A DNA stretch of 64,000 nucleotides, from NCBI RefSeq assembly GCF_014646355.1, contig NZ_BMNH01000001.1:772675-836674 (forward strand). The letters run 5' to 3'. Below, in pieces: positions 25,159 to 34,250 of the stretch (position 1 is its first letter; the number at the start of each line of letters is the position of its first letter). Source of the stretch: Nonomuraea cavernae. GTDB taxonomy: Bacteria; Actinomycetota; Actinomycetes; Streptosporangiales; Streptosporangiaceae. The notes below the pieces were generated by a model. The model ran no database searches. It was not told the origin of the DNA and was given only the letters and a program-made list of their open reading frames with translations. The position numbers and the translations under genes are program-made.

Positions 25159-26546
25159 CGACCGGCCGAGCGACCCTCCGGGATCAGCGACCGGGCGAGC
25201 AGCCGCAGCCCCTCCGGGATGGCCTGCTGCCCGATCGCGCCGTAGCCCAGCACCAGACCGGGCTGCGCCGTGGTCTCGCCCCGGTAGGCGTCGAGCTGCT
25301 CCACCGCCAGTTCGGGCGCGGGCCGTACCGACACGCCCGGGGCGAAGCGGGCGCAGAGATGCAGGCCCGCGACCGACGGCACCCGGCGGAGCCGGTCGTC
25401 CCGGTCCAGAGCGTCGGCGATCAGCGCGTGCCTGGCGGCGTATTCACGGGTCGCCTTCCTGATGTGCCGGGCCAGCAGCCCCTCATCGATGAACCTGGCC
25501 AGTGTCGCCTGGACGGGCAGCGTCCCGTGCCAGTCGGTCAGCCGCCGGGCCGCGCGCAGCGCGGGGCCGAGTGAGGCGGGCGCGACCAGGAAGCCCAGAC
25601 GGAGCGTCGGCAGCAGCGTCTTGGAGAACGAGCCGACGTAGATCACCCGGCCCGCCCGGTCCAGGCTCTGCAGCGGCTCCAGCGGACGGTCGCCGAAGCG
25701 GAACTCACTGTCGTAGTCATCCTCGATCACCACCGCCTGCCGCCGCTTCGCCCAGGCCAGCAGCGCTGCCCGGCGGGCCAGTGACATGGGTGTACCGAGC
25801 GGGAACTGGTGTGACGGCGTCACGTACACCAGCCGCGCCGCGCTCGGGATGGCCGAGACGTCGATGCCCTCGCCGTCCACGGGCACTCCGGCGACCCGCG
25901 CGCCGAGCGAGCGGAACAGCAGCCGCGCGGGCGGGTAGCCGGGCTCCTCCACGGCCACGCAGGCGCCCGGCTCGACGAGAACCCGCCCGACGAGGTCGAG
26001 CGCCTGCTGGGCGCCGTTCGTGATGAGCACGTCGCCGGCACCCGCTCGCACCGATCGGCTGATCCCGATATGCCGGGAGATGGCCTCCCGTAGCCCCTCG
26101 TGCCCCGCCGGATCCCCGTATCCGGCGGTGCTCGCGCGCGACTCGTGGGCCATCAACCGGCGCCAGCTCTCGATCGGGAACAGCCGCGGATCCGGCACCC
26201 CCACCCGGAAGTCGTACGTCGCCGGCGCCATCGGGCTGAACGGCGGGATCGTCTCCCACACCGCCCGCGGCCGGACGACCCCCTTCGGCGCGGCCCGGCC
26301 CCGCACCGGCTCCGCCGAGACGAACGTCCCCGCGCCCGCCCGTCCCGCCAGGAACCCGTCGGCCACCAGCCGGTCGTAGGCCACGGCCACCGTGTTGCGC
26401 GAGATCTCCAGCCGCCGGGCCAGCTCCCGCGTCGGCGGCAGCCGCTCGCCCGACCTGAGCCGCCCGTCGAGGATCGCCTCCAGCAGTTGCCGGTAGACCT
26501 GAGCGGCCAGGTCACCGCGCCCGGACAGGGTCACGTGCACGTCCAT
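25155..26546 (-). CDS. MocR/PdxR-type regulator (GntR HTH fused to aminotransferase)
   Basis: 463 residues from ATG 26546. The N-terminal GntR winged helix (residues 1-75) carries LAAQVYRQLLEAILDGRLRSGERLPPTRELARRLEISRNTVAVAYDRL. The C-terminal fold type I aminotransferase domain has LITNGAQQALDLVGRVL, VVIEDDYDSEFRFGDRPLEPLQ and the PLP lysine in VIYVGSFSKTLLPTLRLGF. MocR proteins sense PLP or a PLP adduct and usually act on a divergent gene. Here the divergent gene is an MFS exporter starting about 100 nt away, the likely target. A CCAAT ... ATTGG inverted pair lies in the gap (26555-26576). Confidence 0.9.
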   Translation of the reverse strand: MDVHVTLSGRGDLAAQVYRQLLEAILDGRLRSGERLPPTRELARRLEISRNTVAVAYDRLVADGFLAGRAGAGTFVSAEPVRGRAAPKGVVRPRAVWETIPPFSPMAPATYDFRVGVPDPRLFPIESWRRLMAHESRASTAGYGDPAGHEGLREAISRHIGISRSVRAGAGDVLITNGAQQALDLVGRVLVEPGACVAVEEPGYPPARLLFRSLGARVAGVPVDGEGIDVSAIPSAARLVYVTPSHQFPLGTPMSLARRAALLAWAKRRQAVVIEDDYDSEFRFGDRPLEPLQSLDRAGRVIYVGSFSKTLLPTLRLGFLVAPASLGPALRAARRLTDWHGTLPVQATLARFIDEGLLARHIRKATREYAARHALIADALDRDDRLRRVPSVAGLHLCARFAPGVSVRPAPELAVEQLDAYRGETTAQPGLVLGYGAIGQQAIPEGLRLLARSLIPEGRSAGR

Positions 26547-26644
26547 GTTTGGCCCAATCACTTGACCAGAAATTGGAGCTTATATCGGGACAAGTTCGTC
26601 CGTAGATTCGCCGCATGACACCGCCAGTTCGCACAAGGTCTGAC

Positions 26645-27850
26645 ATGTCGCCCAGGCGAGTGCTGGCCCTGGCACAGCTGGCGAACTCCATCGGCGACGG
26701 CGCCTACCTGGTCACCTCGGCGCTGTACTTCGCCAGGATCATCGGCCTGACCCCCACCCAGATCGGCTTCGGCCTCACCCTGGGCTGGGCCGTCGGCGCG
26801 CTCGCCGGCATCCCGATCGGCCGCCTGGCCGACCGGCACGGCCCCCGCGGCGTCGCCGTCCTGCTCGCCGTCACCACCGCCACGGCCGTCGCGTCGTTCG
26901 TCCTCGTCCGGTCCTTCGCGGTCTTCGTACTCGTCGCCTGCCTGTACGGCACCGCTCAGACCGGGCTGTCGGCCGTCCGCCAGGCCCTGCTCGCCGGCCT
27001 GATCGAACCCGCCAAACCGACCGAGGTGCGGGCCGTCCTCCAGGCGACCCTGAACGGCGGCCTCGCCGTCGGCGCAGCCCTGGGCGGCCTCGCCCTCCAC
27101 CTCGACACGCGCGAGGCGTACCTGACCCTGTTCCTCCTGGACGCCGCCGGCTTCCTGGCCGCCGCGCTCATGCTGCTCCGGCTGCCCGCCGTGCCGGCCG
27201 TGCCGTCCCGCCGACGGCCGGCCGTGCTGCGCGACCGGCCGTACGCGCTGGTCACGCTGATCAACACGGTCATGCTCTTCTACATGCCGCTGCTCAGCCT
27301 GGTCGTCCCGCTGTGGATCGCCCAGCGCACCTCCGCGCCGACCTGGCTGGTCTCCGTCCTGCTCGTGATCAACACGGCCGGAGTCCTGCTCTTCCAGGTC
27401 CGCGTCGCCCGCCGCGTCCAGGGCCTGCCGGACGCCTCCAGATCCGTACGCCACGCCGGGCTGGTCATGCTCGCGGCCTGCATGGTGTTCGCCCTGTCGG
27501 CCACCGGCTCCTCGGCCTGGCTCGCCGCGGCCGTCCTGCTGATCGCCATGGCGCTCCAGGTCCTCGGCGAGATGCTGCAGGCCGCCGGCGCCTGGGAGAT
27601 CAGCTTCGCGCTGGCCCCCGACGACAAGCACGGTGAATACCAGGGCTTCTTCGGTACCAGCGTGGCCTTGGCCAGGATGCTCGGCCCGGTCGTCCTCACC
27701 ACGGTCGTGATGGGCTGGGGCGCCGCCGGATGGCTCGTGATCGGCGCCGGATTCCTGGTGGCGGGCCTTGCCATGGCCCCCGCCGTCAGATGGGCCGAAC
27801 GATCCAGAACCCGTACCGACACCAGCGCACAGCCCGCATCCCCCGAGTAG
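26645..27850 (+). CDS. MFS transporter, probable target of the divergent MocR regulator
   Basis: 401 residues from the ATG at 26645 (AAGG six nt upstream); an in-frame ATG at 26615 has no ribosome site. Twelve hydrophobic segments; the loop GIPIGRLADRHGPRGVAVLL is motif A. The protein resembles small drug or metabolite exporters. Divergent from MocR, so it may respond to a PLP-linked signal or an amine. Substrate unknown. Confidence 0.82.
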   Translation: MSPRRVLALAQLANSIGDGAYLVTSALYFARIIGLTPTQIGFGLTLGWAVGALAGIPIGRLADRHGPRGVAVLLAVTTATAVASFVLVRSFAVFVLVACLYGTAQTGLSAVRQALLAGLIEPAKPTEVRAVLQATLNGGLAVGAALGGLALHLDTREAYLTLFLLDAAGFLAAALMLLRLPAVPAVPSRRRPAVLRDRPYALVTLINTVMLFYMPLLSLVVPLWIAQRTSAPTWLVSVLLVINTAGVLLFQVRVARRVQGLPDASRSVRHAGLVMLAACMVFALSATGSSAWLAAAVLLIAMALQVLGEMLQAAGAWEISFALAPDDKHGEYQGFFGTSVALARMLGPVVLTTVVMGWGAAGWLVIGAGFLVAGLAMAPAVRWAERSRTRTDTSAQPASPE

Positions 27851-28022
27851 GGTTCGACCCGAGCCGCGATTGTTTGGCATGATCCGAGTGTTGTCCAAGA
27901 TAGGACGGGTCAGGGCTGGTCCCACCCGGGACAGCCTGGTCCAACCTCGCACATCCGATACATCTGGTTCGTGCGCGACACAGGACCGCAGCCATCCCTT
28001 GCTAGGCTGCTGTCAACCGTTG

Positions 28023-28046
28023 GGTCTCACCCCGGCAGGTGAGACC
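28023..28046. promoter_or_regulatory. Perfect inverted repeat before DLW-39
   Basis: GGTCTCACC, six-nt loop, GGTGAGACC. It stands 23 nt upstream of the DLW-39 GTG, after a TAGGCT -10-like hexamer at about 28001, so it would be in the 5' leader RNA or act as an operator. No T-tract follows. Confidence 0.5.
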
Positions 28047-28068
28047 GTCGAAGAAGTGGGGTCACACC

Positions 28069-28188
28069 GTGAAGAAGCTGGTTGTTCTGGCGCTGATCGC
28101 CCTTGGGGGGCTGCTGGTCTGGCGCAAAGTGCAGGCCGACCGCGCCGAGCTCGATCTCTGGACCGAGGCCACCGGCAGCGAGAACTAA
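28069..28188 (+). CDS. DLW-39 family small protein
   Basis: 39 residues from GTG: a hydrophobic segment VVLALIALGGLLVW, then the diagnostic DLWTEATG near the C-terminus. DLW-39 is a tiny actinobacterial protein named after this motif and length, of unknown role, often found near gyrA and tRNA-Ile/tRNA-Ala genes. A tRNA-Ala follows about 760 nt downstream, which agrees with that neighbourhood. Confidence 0.9.
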   Translation: MKKLVVLALIALGGLLVWRKVQADRAELDLWTEATGSEN

Positions 28189-28204
28189 CCGACCTGGCGA
28201 GGCG

Positions 28205-28933
28205 ATGAGTGACGTCGTCCCCATCAAGCTGGCGTGCCTGGATCTGGCCGGCACAACAGTCGGTGACATCGCCATGGTCGAGCGCGCTTTCGCCGAGGCG
28301 ATAGCCACGCAGGGCATAGTCCCCGGGACCGGAGCGTACGCACGAGCCATGGTTCACGTGCACCGGTCCCGGGGCTGTCCCAAGATCGATGTCTTCCGGG
28401 GGATCTTCCCCGACAACGAGGCCCAGGCGCAGGCGGCCAACCTCACGTTCGAGCGATCGTACGAGGGCACCGTCGAACGGGCGGGGCTCGTTCCCATGCC
28501 CGGCGTGCTCGAGGTCCTAGAGAAAATCCGCGGCTCCGGCGTCAAGCTCGCCGTCATCACCGGCTTCAGCCGCGCCACCCTGGGTCGCGTCCTGAGCGTC
28601 CTCAGCTGGGACGACAAGATCGACCTGGCCATCTCCCCCGAAGACGCAGGCGGTCGCGGCCGCCCCTGGCCCGACATGATCCTGCACGCCGTCCTCCAAC
28701 TCGGCATCGACGACGTACGCCAGGTGGCCGTCGTGGGCGACGCCGAGAGCGACATGCTCAGCGGCCGCCGAGCCGGCGCCTCGATCGTGGCCGGCGTCAT
28801 GACCGGCGTCCACAGCCGCGAACGCCTCCAGAAGGGCGGCGCCACCCACATCCTCGACTCGATCGCCGACTTCCCCGGCCTGATCCTCAGCGACGACCTG
28901 GGCCCGCACCACCTACCGGCGCCGGCCCGGTAA
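28205..28933 (+). CDS. HAD hydrolase, phosphonatase-like
   Basis: 242 residues. HAD motif I is LACLDLAGTTVGD (nucleophile Asp, with Thr-Thr as in phosphonoacetaldehyde hydrolase relatives), motif II KLAVITGFSR, motif IV VVGDAESDMLSGRRAGA. A cap domain with PKIDVFRGIF lies between. It matches the phosphonatase-like HAD subgroup. The catalytic Lys expected in the cap of true phosphonatases is not clearly identifiable, so the substrate is open. Starts 16 nt after DLW-39; 15 nt before the tRNA. Confidence 0.85.
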   Translation: MSDVVPIKLACLDLAGTTVGDIAMVERAFAEAIATQGIVPGTGAYARAMVHVHRSRGCPKIDVFRGIFPDNEAQAQAANLTFERSYEGTVERAGLVPMPGVLEVLEKIRGSGVKLAVITGFSRATLGRVLSVLSWDDKIDLAISPEDAGGRGRPWPDMILHAVLQLGIDDVRQVAVVGDAESDMLSGRRAGASIVAGVMTGVHSRERLQKGGATHILDSIADFPGLILSDDLGPHHLPAPAR

Positions 28934-28948
28934 GCTATCTTCGTCGAA

Positions 28949-29021
28949 GGGGCCTTAGCTCAGCTGGCAGAGCGCCTGCTTTGCAAGCAGGATGTCAGCG
29001 GTTCGAATCCGCTAGGCTCCA
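28949..29021 (+). tRNA. tRNA-Ala (anticodon TGC)
   Basis: A 73-nt cloverleaf: acceptor GGGGCCT pairs with AGGCTCC (one G-U), anticodon stem CCTGC/GCAGG around loop TTTGCAA with anticodon TGC, T-arm AGCGG-TTCGAAT-CCGCT. CCA is not encoded (ACCC follows). Its 3' half is the integration site of the element that begins immediately after. Confidence 0.97.
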
Positions 29022-29023
29022 CC
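28980..29023 (+). repeat. att site copy A (attL, inside tRNA-Ala)
   Basis: This 44-nt stretch, from TTTGCAAGCAGG to CTCCACC, covers the anticodon loop to the 3' end of the tRNA. It is repeated exactly at 42583, 44183 and 47254, and in altered form at 45300. The integrase gene starts downstream of it with its 3' end facing the tRNA, the normal AICE arrangement. Confidence 0.95.
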
Positions 29024-29028
29024 CACAC

Positions 29029-29057
29029 AAAAGCCCAGGTCAGAGGCCTGGGCTTTT
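29029..29057. terminator. Terminator shared by tRNA-Ala and the integrase gene
   Basis: AAAAGCCCAGG, seven-nt loop, CCTGGGCTTTT. The A-run and T-run make it work in both directions, ending tRNA transcription and the leftward int gene. A near-identical hairpin follows att copy D at 45349. Confidence 0.85.
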
Positions 29058-29071
29058 GATCTTTCTCAGGG

Positions 29072-30271
29072 TTATTCCGAGCCCCGTGCCCGTTGCGTGC
29101 CCGATGGCTTGTCGAGCGCACCACGTGCCAGGTCGTTGAGCTTCTGCGCTACCTCGCGTTGACGTTCGTCGGTGGAGTGCTGGTAGATGATCGCGGCCCG
29201 AGTACTGGAGTGGCCCATGCGGGTCATCAAGTCCCTGATCGACGCCCCTGTATTGGCCGCCAGGGTGTTGCCCGTGTGTCGCAGGTCATGAAAGTGAATC
29301 TTCGGTACGCCCGCTTCCTGAAGAGCCTTGGCCCAGACGCGGCGGTTGAAGTTGGTGTTGCGGAGAGGACCGTCATCCGGGCCGGCGAAGACCAAGCCTT
29401 CATCTCCGTCCTGGGTGAAGTCCTTCACGTGTGCCCGAAGCTCATCAAGGATCAGGTCCGGGATGACGACGGTCCGCTTGCCCGCCGCTGACTTCGGTTC
29501 GGTGAAGATCAGGCCCTTCCCGGTGATCTGGATCAACTGGCGTTCGATCCGGACGGTTCCAGTGTCGAGGTCCAGGTCTCGGCGCTGGAGCCCGGCGATC
29601 TCGCCCCAACGCAGGCTTGCGAAGGTGCCCAGCAGTACGAGAGCCCGGTAGCGGTGTCCGATGACACCGACGACGCGGTAGACCTGCGCCACCGTGAGCA
29701 CCGGGCGTTCGGAAGACCGCTCCTGTCCGGCGCCCTTGATGCGGCATGGGTTGCGCTTGATGAGCTGGTCATCCACAGCCGTCGTGAGGATGGCCTTGAG
29801 CAGCCGGTATGCCTTTGCGAGCGTGACCTCGCTGACCCCCTGGTCGAGTAGGTTCTTGCGCCACCGTCGCACGTGGGGTTCCTTGATCTCGTTCAGCGGC
29901 TTGTCCTCGAAGGTCGGGGCGATGTGCTTGCGAAGGAGGTAGCCGTACAGCTCCACCGTCCGAGGGCGAAGCCGCGGTCGCTCGCTTATCCAGTCCAGCG
30001 CGTACTTGCCGAGAGCGATCTTTCCGGCGTCCGGGTTGATCCATTCGTCGTCGAGGATCTGTGCCTCGATCTTGGTCAGCCAGACTTCCGCGTCGGTCTT
30101 GGTCGCGAAGGTTTCCGGGGCTGGGCGGTCCACACCGTCAGGACCGGCGTATCGAGCCTGGAACCGGCCGGAGGGTAGCTTCCGCACACGGCCGAAGCGT
30201 CGCTTGGCAGGCTTCCTCTTGTGGGTACGTCGGGGCTCTTCCTCAGGCATGGGAAGTGAGTCCTTGGCCAT
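29072..30271 (-). CDS. int: Tyrosine site-specific integrase of the AICE
   Basis: 399 residues. An N-terminal SAM-like arm/core-binding part (RPRTVELYGYLLRKHIAPTFEDKPLNEIKEPHVRRW) is followed by the catalytic domain with all key residues: Arg in TFASLRWGEIAGL, Lys region TEPKSAAGKRTVVIP, His-x-x-Arg in HFHDLRHTGNTLA, then GHSS, and the nucleophile Tyr in AAIIYQHST. It recombines attP with the 3' end of tRNA-Ala. It starts directly after the xis stop (TAAATG). A fossil of a related integrase 3' end is at 45376. Confidence 0.95.
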   Translation of the reverse strand: MAKDSLPMPEEEPRRTHKRKPAKRRFGRVRKLPSGRFQARYAGPDGVDRPAPETFATKTDAEVWLTKIEAQILDDEWINPDAGKIALGKYALDWISERPRLRPRTVELYGYLLRKHIAPTFEDKPLNEIKEPHVRRWRKNLLDQGVSEVTLAKAYRLLKAILTTAVDDQLIKRNPCRIKGAGQERSSERPVLTVAQVYRVVGVIGHRYRALVLLGTFASLRWGEIAGLQRRDLDLDTGTVRIERQLIQITGKGLIFTEPKSAAGKRTVVIPDLILDELRAHVKDFTQDGDEGLVFAGPDDGPLRNTNFNRRVWAKALQEAGVPKIHFHDLRHTGNTLAANTGASIRDLMTRMGHSSTRAAIIYQHSTDERQREVAQKLNDLARGALDKPSGTQRARGSE

Positions 30272-30514
30272 TTACGCGGCCCTCCTACGGCGCGTGACAG
30301 TGATCGGTTCGACGAGTCCCGCAGCGATGAAGGCTTCAAGCGCCGATTCAGGGATACGCACGTTGCGTCCGATGTGGACGAAGGCGATTCGCCTCTCCTC
30401 GATCAGGCGGCGAGGAAAGCGCACCGAGGTGTTCAGCCGCTCGGCGGCCTGTTCGACCGTGAGCAACCGGCCACGAGCCCACTCGGGGAGCATGGAGGCG
30501 TCCGTCTGTGTCAT
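30272..30514 (-). CDS. xis: Excisionase (HTH, MerR/Xis type)
   Basis: 80 residues: LLTVEQAAERLNTSVRFPRRLIEERRIAFVHIGRNVRIPESALEAFIAAGLV is the helix-turn-helix of the excisionase/DNA-binding family used by AICEs. Overlaps the rep stop (ATGA) and abuts int; the trio rep-xis-int is the standard pSAM2-like order. Confidence 0.9.
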   Translation of the reverse strand: MTQTDASMLPEWARGRLLTVEQAAERLNTSVRFPRRLIEERRIAFVHIGRNVRIPESALEAFIAAGLVEPITVTRRRRAA

Positions 30515-32151
30515 GCAGCCCTCCCTGCCTGCTGTGTTGCCGAATGGTCTTGCCCGTCTGCTTGGGCCTGGAGTTGGGCCATGTACGCGCGCCAGCGTTG
30601 CCGTTCTGCCACTGATCTGAGGAGGCGCACGGCGAGTGGAGCGAGGTTGGCGTCACCGGCCGGGACGGGCTTCCAGACGTAGCGGAGCGGGTCGGTCGGT
30701 TCGTCGGCCTGGCCGAGGGCTTCCAGGACCCAGGTGCGACGGTCCTGCTTGTGTTCGGCCAGGGTCTTGTTCGACCACTTGCGGGAGACGAGGACACGAC
30801 GGCCCGCGTAGCCGAGGTGTTCGGGCTTGTGGGCCTTGGAGCGGCACCGGCCGGGAGCCATGCCGGCCTTGGCGCCCTTGGGCTGCACGCCGTATCGGAG
30901 CCAGTTCGGGCAGGAGGGCGAGCAGGGTTCGTAGCGCAGGGCGTCGACGAAGCGGGCCGCGTGCTCTCGCTGGGCTTGTCCGTCGAGGGTTTCGCCGAGG
31001 CTTTTGGTCAGGTATTTGGACAGGTAGCGGATGCACTGGTCGGCGTCCGGAGTGCCGGACAGGATGCCCTTGACGTCCACTTGGGTGCCGAAGCGGAGCA
31101 CGTGCAGGGGTTCGGCCGCGTCGTCGTGGTCCAGCTCGTCGAGGGCCTGGTCCCAGGTTGGCAGCACTTCGCCGGAGTCGGGGTCGAGGTAGCCGACGCC
31201 GTCCTGCCAGACGGGCAGGTGTTCGCCCTCGAAGCGGACTCGGTCGCAGGGCGGCCACCACACCTGGTGGTAGGTCGCCGCCGCGATCTGCTTGATCTCC
31301 GCTCGTGGCAGGGTGCCGCGGATCGCCATGTGCAGATGTGGCGCGAGCCGCTTCTGTGGCTCCACGCTGGCGAAGTACTGCACGTCGTAGCCGGCCACGC
31401 GGCGAAGGTTCTGCACGAACCGATCGACCAGCTTGGAGAAGTGCAGCGCGTCCCGAGCAGCCTGCGCGTAGTCGTAGGTCTCGGGATCGACCGGCACGCC
31501 GTTACGCACCTTGCCGTACGACGGGAGCGTGAGTGTGACGAACAGCGAGGGCCGGTAGACCTTGCCGTCGGGGGACTCGAAGGTCCGTCCGAGTGTGGTC
31601 TTGGCCATCTTCCGCTTGGGCAGATCGGGGGCGTCCTGCCGCCGTCTGGTCGAGCGCACCCGCTTGGGGGTGGTCCGGCCGACGACGTTGCCGCGCATGC
31701 CTGCGTCGTTGATCTCTTCGTCGAGCCCTGCGAGGACCGCGTCCCAGTCGGTGGTGTCCTCGCCGGCAATGGCAGCCGCATCGCGTCGTGCCTGCATGTC
31801 CGCGCGGAACTCCACCAGCCAGCGCTGTTCCTCGGTGGCTGGGGCAGGGCTGTCAACGGGTTCTTCGGCGACGTGCCACCCTTCCCGGCACTGAGCCATC
31901 CGGAGCTGCCGGTTGCGCTTGGCGCAGGAAGGACACTTGCTCTCCATCGTCGCCCCACACGGGACATCGACGATCTCCGCCTTGCCGGTGACCAGGTCGA
32001 GCCGCCGGAGGGCGACGGGCCGGACGCAGACGCCGTTGAGCTTGGCGACCTCTTCGGCGACCTCACGGGCGAGCGGTTGGGCCATCCGGAGCGCTCGTGG
32101 GGTTGAGCGACGGGAGATCGAGACTCCCGACGCGTCTCTCGGATCGTTCAA
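30511..32151 (-). CDS. Rolling-circle replication initiator (RepSA-like)
   Basis: 546 residues starting with TTG; GGAGG lies four nt upstream and the start overlaps the tra stop (TTGA). A zinc-like Cys cluster CPSCAKRN (about residue 73) is followed by the HUH motif APHLHMAIRG, and later the catalytic tyrosine in RYLSKYLTK. This is the RepSA pattern of AICEs such as pSAM2. It nicks the origin to start rolling-circle replication of the excised circle. A 100-nt fossil of a related rep (GEVLPTWEQALD) survives at 45466. Confidence 0.93.
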   Translation of the reverse strand: MNDPRDASGVSISRRSTPRALRMAQPLAREVAEEVAKLNGVCVRPVALRRLDLVTGKAEIVDVPCGATMESKCPSCAKRNRQLRMAQCREGWHVAEEPVDSPAPATEEQRWLVEFRADMQARRDAAAIAGEDTTDWDAVLAGLDEEINDAGMRGNVVGRTTPKRVRSTRRRQDAPDLPKRKMAKTTLGRTFESPDGKVYRPSLFVTLTLPSYGKVRNGVPVDPETYDYAQAARDALHFSKLVDRFVQNLRRVAGYDVQYFASVEPQKRLAPHLHMAIRGTLPRAEIKQIAAATYHQVWWPPCDRVRFEGEHLPVWQDGVGYLDPDSGEVLPTWDQALDELDHDDAAEPLHVLRFGTQVDVKGILSGTPDADQCIRYLSKYLTKSLGETLDGQAQREHAARFVDALRYEPCSPSCPNWLRYGVQPKGAKAGMAPGRCRSKAHKPEHLGYAGRRVLVSRKWSNKTLAEHKQDRRTWVLEALGQADEPTDPLRYVWKPVPAGDANLAPLAVRLLRSVAERQRWRAYMAQLQAQADGQDHSATQQAGRAA

Positions 32152-33587
32152 CGGACCTCCTTTCCGACCTCGGAGGCGCTGGCGAACTCGGCGACCATGT
32201 CGCGGATGTCGTCATCGGCGACATAGGCCGCGCGGACTCTGACCGGGTCGGGCGAGGTCTCAAGCCGGACGTAGGCCACGCCCGCGCCCAGCTCCGGCCG
32301 GGCCGAGATCCGGTCTGCCAGAGCGCCACGGTTCCGCGCGCCGTCACCGAGGACCATGTCCACCTGCTCGGACTCGTCGAGCCTGAGTGCGATCTTGTCG
32401 GGGAACAGGTTGCGGATGTTCATGACCTCCTTGCGGGGATCCTGGAGAGCCGCCATGACGCCGACGCCGACCGCGCGGCCTTGGGTGGTGAGCGTGGCCA
32501 GAGCAGCGGAGATGCGCCGTCTCAGGTCCTTATCCGACTGGTAGGCGGTGAGGAACGCCACCTCGTCGACGAGGACCAGGACGAACGGATCGTCAACGGT
32601 GGGCGTATGCGCCCGCTGGTGGCCGGCAAAGCGCGCGGCGCGGGCCTGCATGACCTTCACGGCGTCGTCGAGCAGGTCGGCGCAGTCAGCGGGATCAGCG
32701 GCGTAGCGGGAGCCGAAGAGCACCCGGCCGAAGGACAGCTCCATCAGCTTGGGGTCCAGGGCCCAGATCTCGACCAGGCCCGCCCGAACGGCGGGGAGCA
32801 GCCCGCGGATCGTGGACCAGATGACCGAGCCCTTGCCCGCCCCGGTGGCCCCCGCGACCAGGACGTGAGTGCCGTGCACCTTGAGCAGCCATGGCCGTCC
32901 GTCCTCCTGCTTACCGACCTCAACCGGACCCACGCTCGGTTCTTCGGGGATCGGGAGCGCTGGTATCGCCGTGGCCAAGGGATCACGTCTTGGAAAGGTG
33001 AGCATGAGCCGTCCGGCAGTGGCGACGGTGACGCGGCAGGAGGTGGCGCCGAAGCCGTGCGCCAGGTGGTCGGTGCGGTCGGTCCAGTCCTTGACGGCTT
33101 GGCCGTCGAGCATGCGGACGGTGACGGTGTCGGCCCAGGAGGTGCACGTGATCTTTCCCAGGCGGGGCAGGTAGTCGCGGCCTCGCAGGTGCCTGCCGAG
33201 ACCGGAGACGACCATGACGGGTTGCCAGTGACGACGGTAGACCCAGATGAGCCGCCACCAGGCCAGCAGCCGGTAGCCGACCCAGCGGGCGAAACTGGAA
33301 CGGTCGGTCAGCGCCCAAGCGACGAGACCGACCGGGACCGGAGTCGTGAGGAGCAGCGCGGTACCCCAGCCGTAGACCAGGGTGATGACGGCGGGGGTGC
33401 TCGCGGTAGTGACCGCGATGGGATGCCGCCAGATCGTGCGGACGAGCCCGGCGAGCAGCCGCCAGGCGACGATGACGATGGTGATGATCGCTGGGGTGGT
33501 GACGACGGCCGGGCGGAAGACGACGGCCGTGTCGGGCGTGGTGGTGACAAGGTTGCGTGTCTCGTCACCAGGCAGCCGCTTGAACAT
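32148..33587 (-). CDS. FtsK/SpoIIIE (TraB-like) DNA translocase for conjugation
   Basis: 479 residues from ATG 33587 (GAGAGG upstream; ATG 33605 is an alternative). Membrane segments at about residues 27-50 and 60-85 (VVTTPAIITIVIVAWRLLAG). Walker A is VLVAGATGAGKGSVIWS, Walker B VLVLVDEVAFL, followed by TTQGRAVGVGVMAALQDPRKEV. AICEs move double-stranded DNA between hyphae with a single protein of this type. Upstream and downstream genes overlap or adjoin, so this is one long leftward operon. Confidence 0.92.
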   Translation of the reverse strand: MFKRLPGDETRNLVTTTPDTAVVFRPAVVTTPAIITIVIVAWRLLAGLVRTIWRHPIAVTTASTPAVITLVYGWGTALLLTTPVPVGLVAWALTDRSSFARWVGYRLLAWWRLIWVYRRHWQPVMVVSGLGRHLRGRDYLPRLGKITCTSWADTVTVRMLDGQAVKDWTDRTDHLAHGFGATSCRVTVATAGRLMLTFPRRDPLATAIPALPIPEEPSVGPVEVGKQEDGRPWLLKVHGTHVLVAGATGAGKGSVIWSTIRGLLPAVRAGLVEIWALDPKLMELSFGRVLFGSRYAADPADCADLLDDAVKVMQARAARFAGHQRAHTPTVDDPFVLVLVDEVAFLTAYQSDKDLRRRISAALATLTTQGRAVGVGVMAALQDPRKEVMNIRNLFPDKIALRLDESEQVDMVLGDGARNRGALADRISARPELGAGVAYVRLETSPDPVRVRAAYVADDDIRDMVAEFASASEVGKEVR

Positions 33588-33675
33588 AAGGTTGGAACCT
33601 CTCATGAGTGAGATCAGGGAGAAGAAGATCGGGGGCCGCCGGAAGTTGGCGCTTCTGGCGGCCCCGCCTGGCGTG

Positions 33676-33987
33676 TCAGGCCGCTGTGTCGGTGGTGGCC
33701 TTGGCCGACTGTTCGATGTGCAGGCGCTCGCAGTCGGCCAGGTAGCGAGCGGCGGCGTTGAAGATCTCTCGGGCGGTGGCAACGTCGGAGTCACAGACCG
33801 GCCCGCCACCGGTGGTGGAGATGGACACCTCAGCCTCACCTGAGCAGAACTCCAGGAACGGCCGCGGAGTGTCGAGCATCCCGGCGCGAACCCGGAGCTC
33901 GGCTGTGTGGAACGAGACGCCCAGACGCGGAGCCGAGCCCGGCCGCATCGACAGCGTGACGTAGGTGTACGGGTCGAGATCGCTCAC
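33676..33987 (-). CDS. Small AICE protein, unknown function
   Basis: 103 residues from GTG, coupled to the upstream gene by GTGA. Soluble: LDPYTYVTLSMRPGSAPRLGVSFHTAELRVRAG and REIFNAAARYLADCERLH. Position between the Pra-like activator and tra suggests a spread/transfer accessory, but I do not recognise it. Confidence 0.65.
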   Translation of the reverse strand: MSDLDPYTYVTLSMRPGSAPRLGVSFHTAELRVRAGMLDTPRPFLEFCSGEAEVSISTTGGGPVCDSDVATAREIFNAAARYLADCERLHIEQSAKATTDTAA

Positions 33988-34250
33988 GCCGCCGTCACCC
34001 CGCGCCGATGAATCCGCTCCACGCACCGCGCGAAGTGCTGCGCCTCCTTTGCGAGTTGCCGCGCGAACTCCACTTCAGCCGCCGTCACCCGGTCCGACGC
34101 TGCCGTGGTGACCTGCACCTGAACCAGTCCGAACATCAGCGCCAGGACAGGAGTGCGGAGCTGGTAGGCGTAGTTCTCGGCGATCGCACCGGAACGGGTG
34201 TTGAGAGTGATCACGCCGGTCGGCCGAGCCTGTCCACGCCGGGCTGTCAC
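33984..34250 (-). CDS. Small AICE protein, unknown function
   Basis: 88 residues from GTG overlapping the stop of the Pra-like gene (GTGA). A weakly hydrophobic centre (TPVALMFGLVQVQVTT-like) precedes a helical C-terminus (EVEFARQLAKEAQHFARCVERIH). Coupled on both sides. No family recognised. Confidence 0.6.
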   Translation of the reverse strand: MTARRGQARPTGVITLNTRSGAIAENYAYQLRTPVLALMFGLVQVQVTTAASDRVTAAEVEFARQLAKEAQHFARCVERIHRRGVTAA

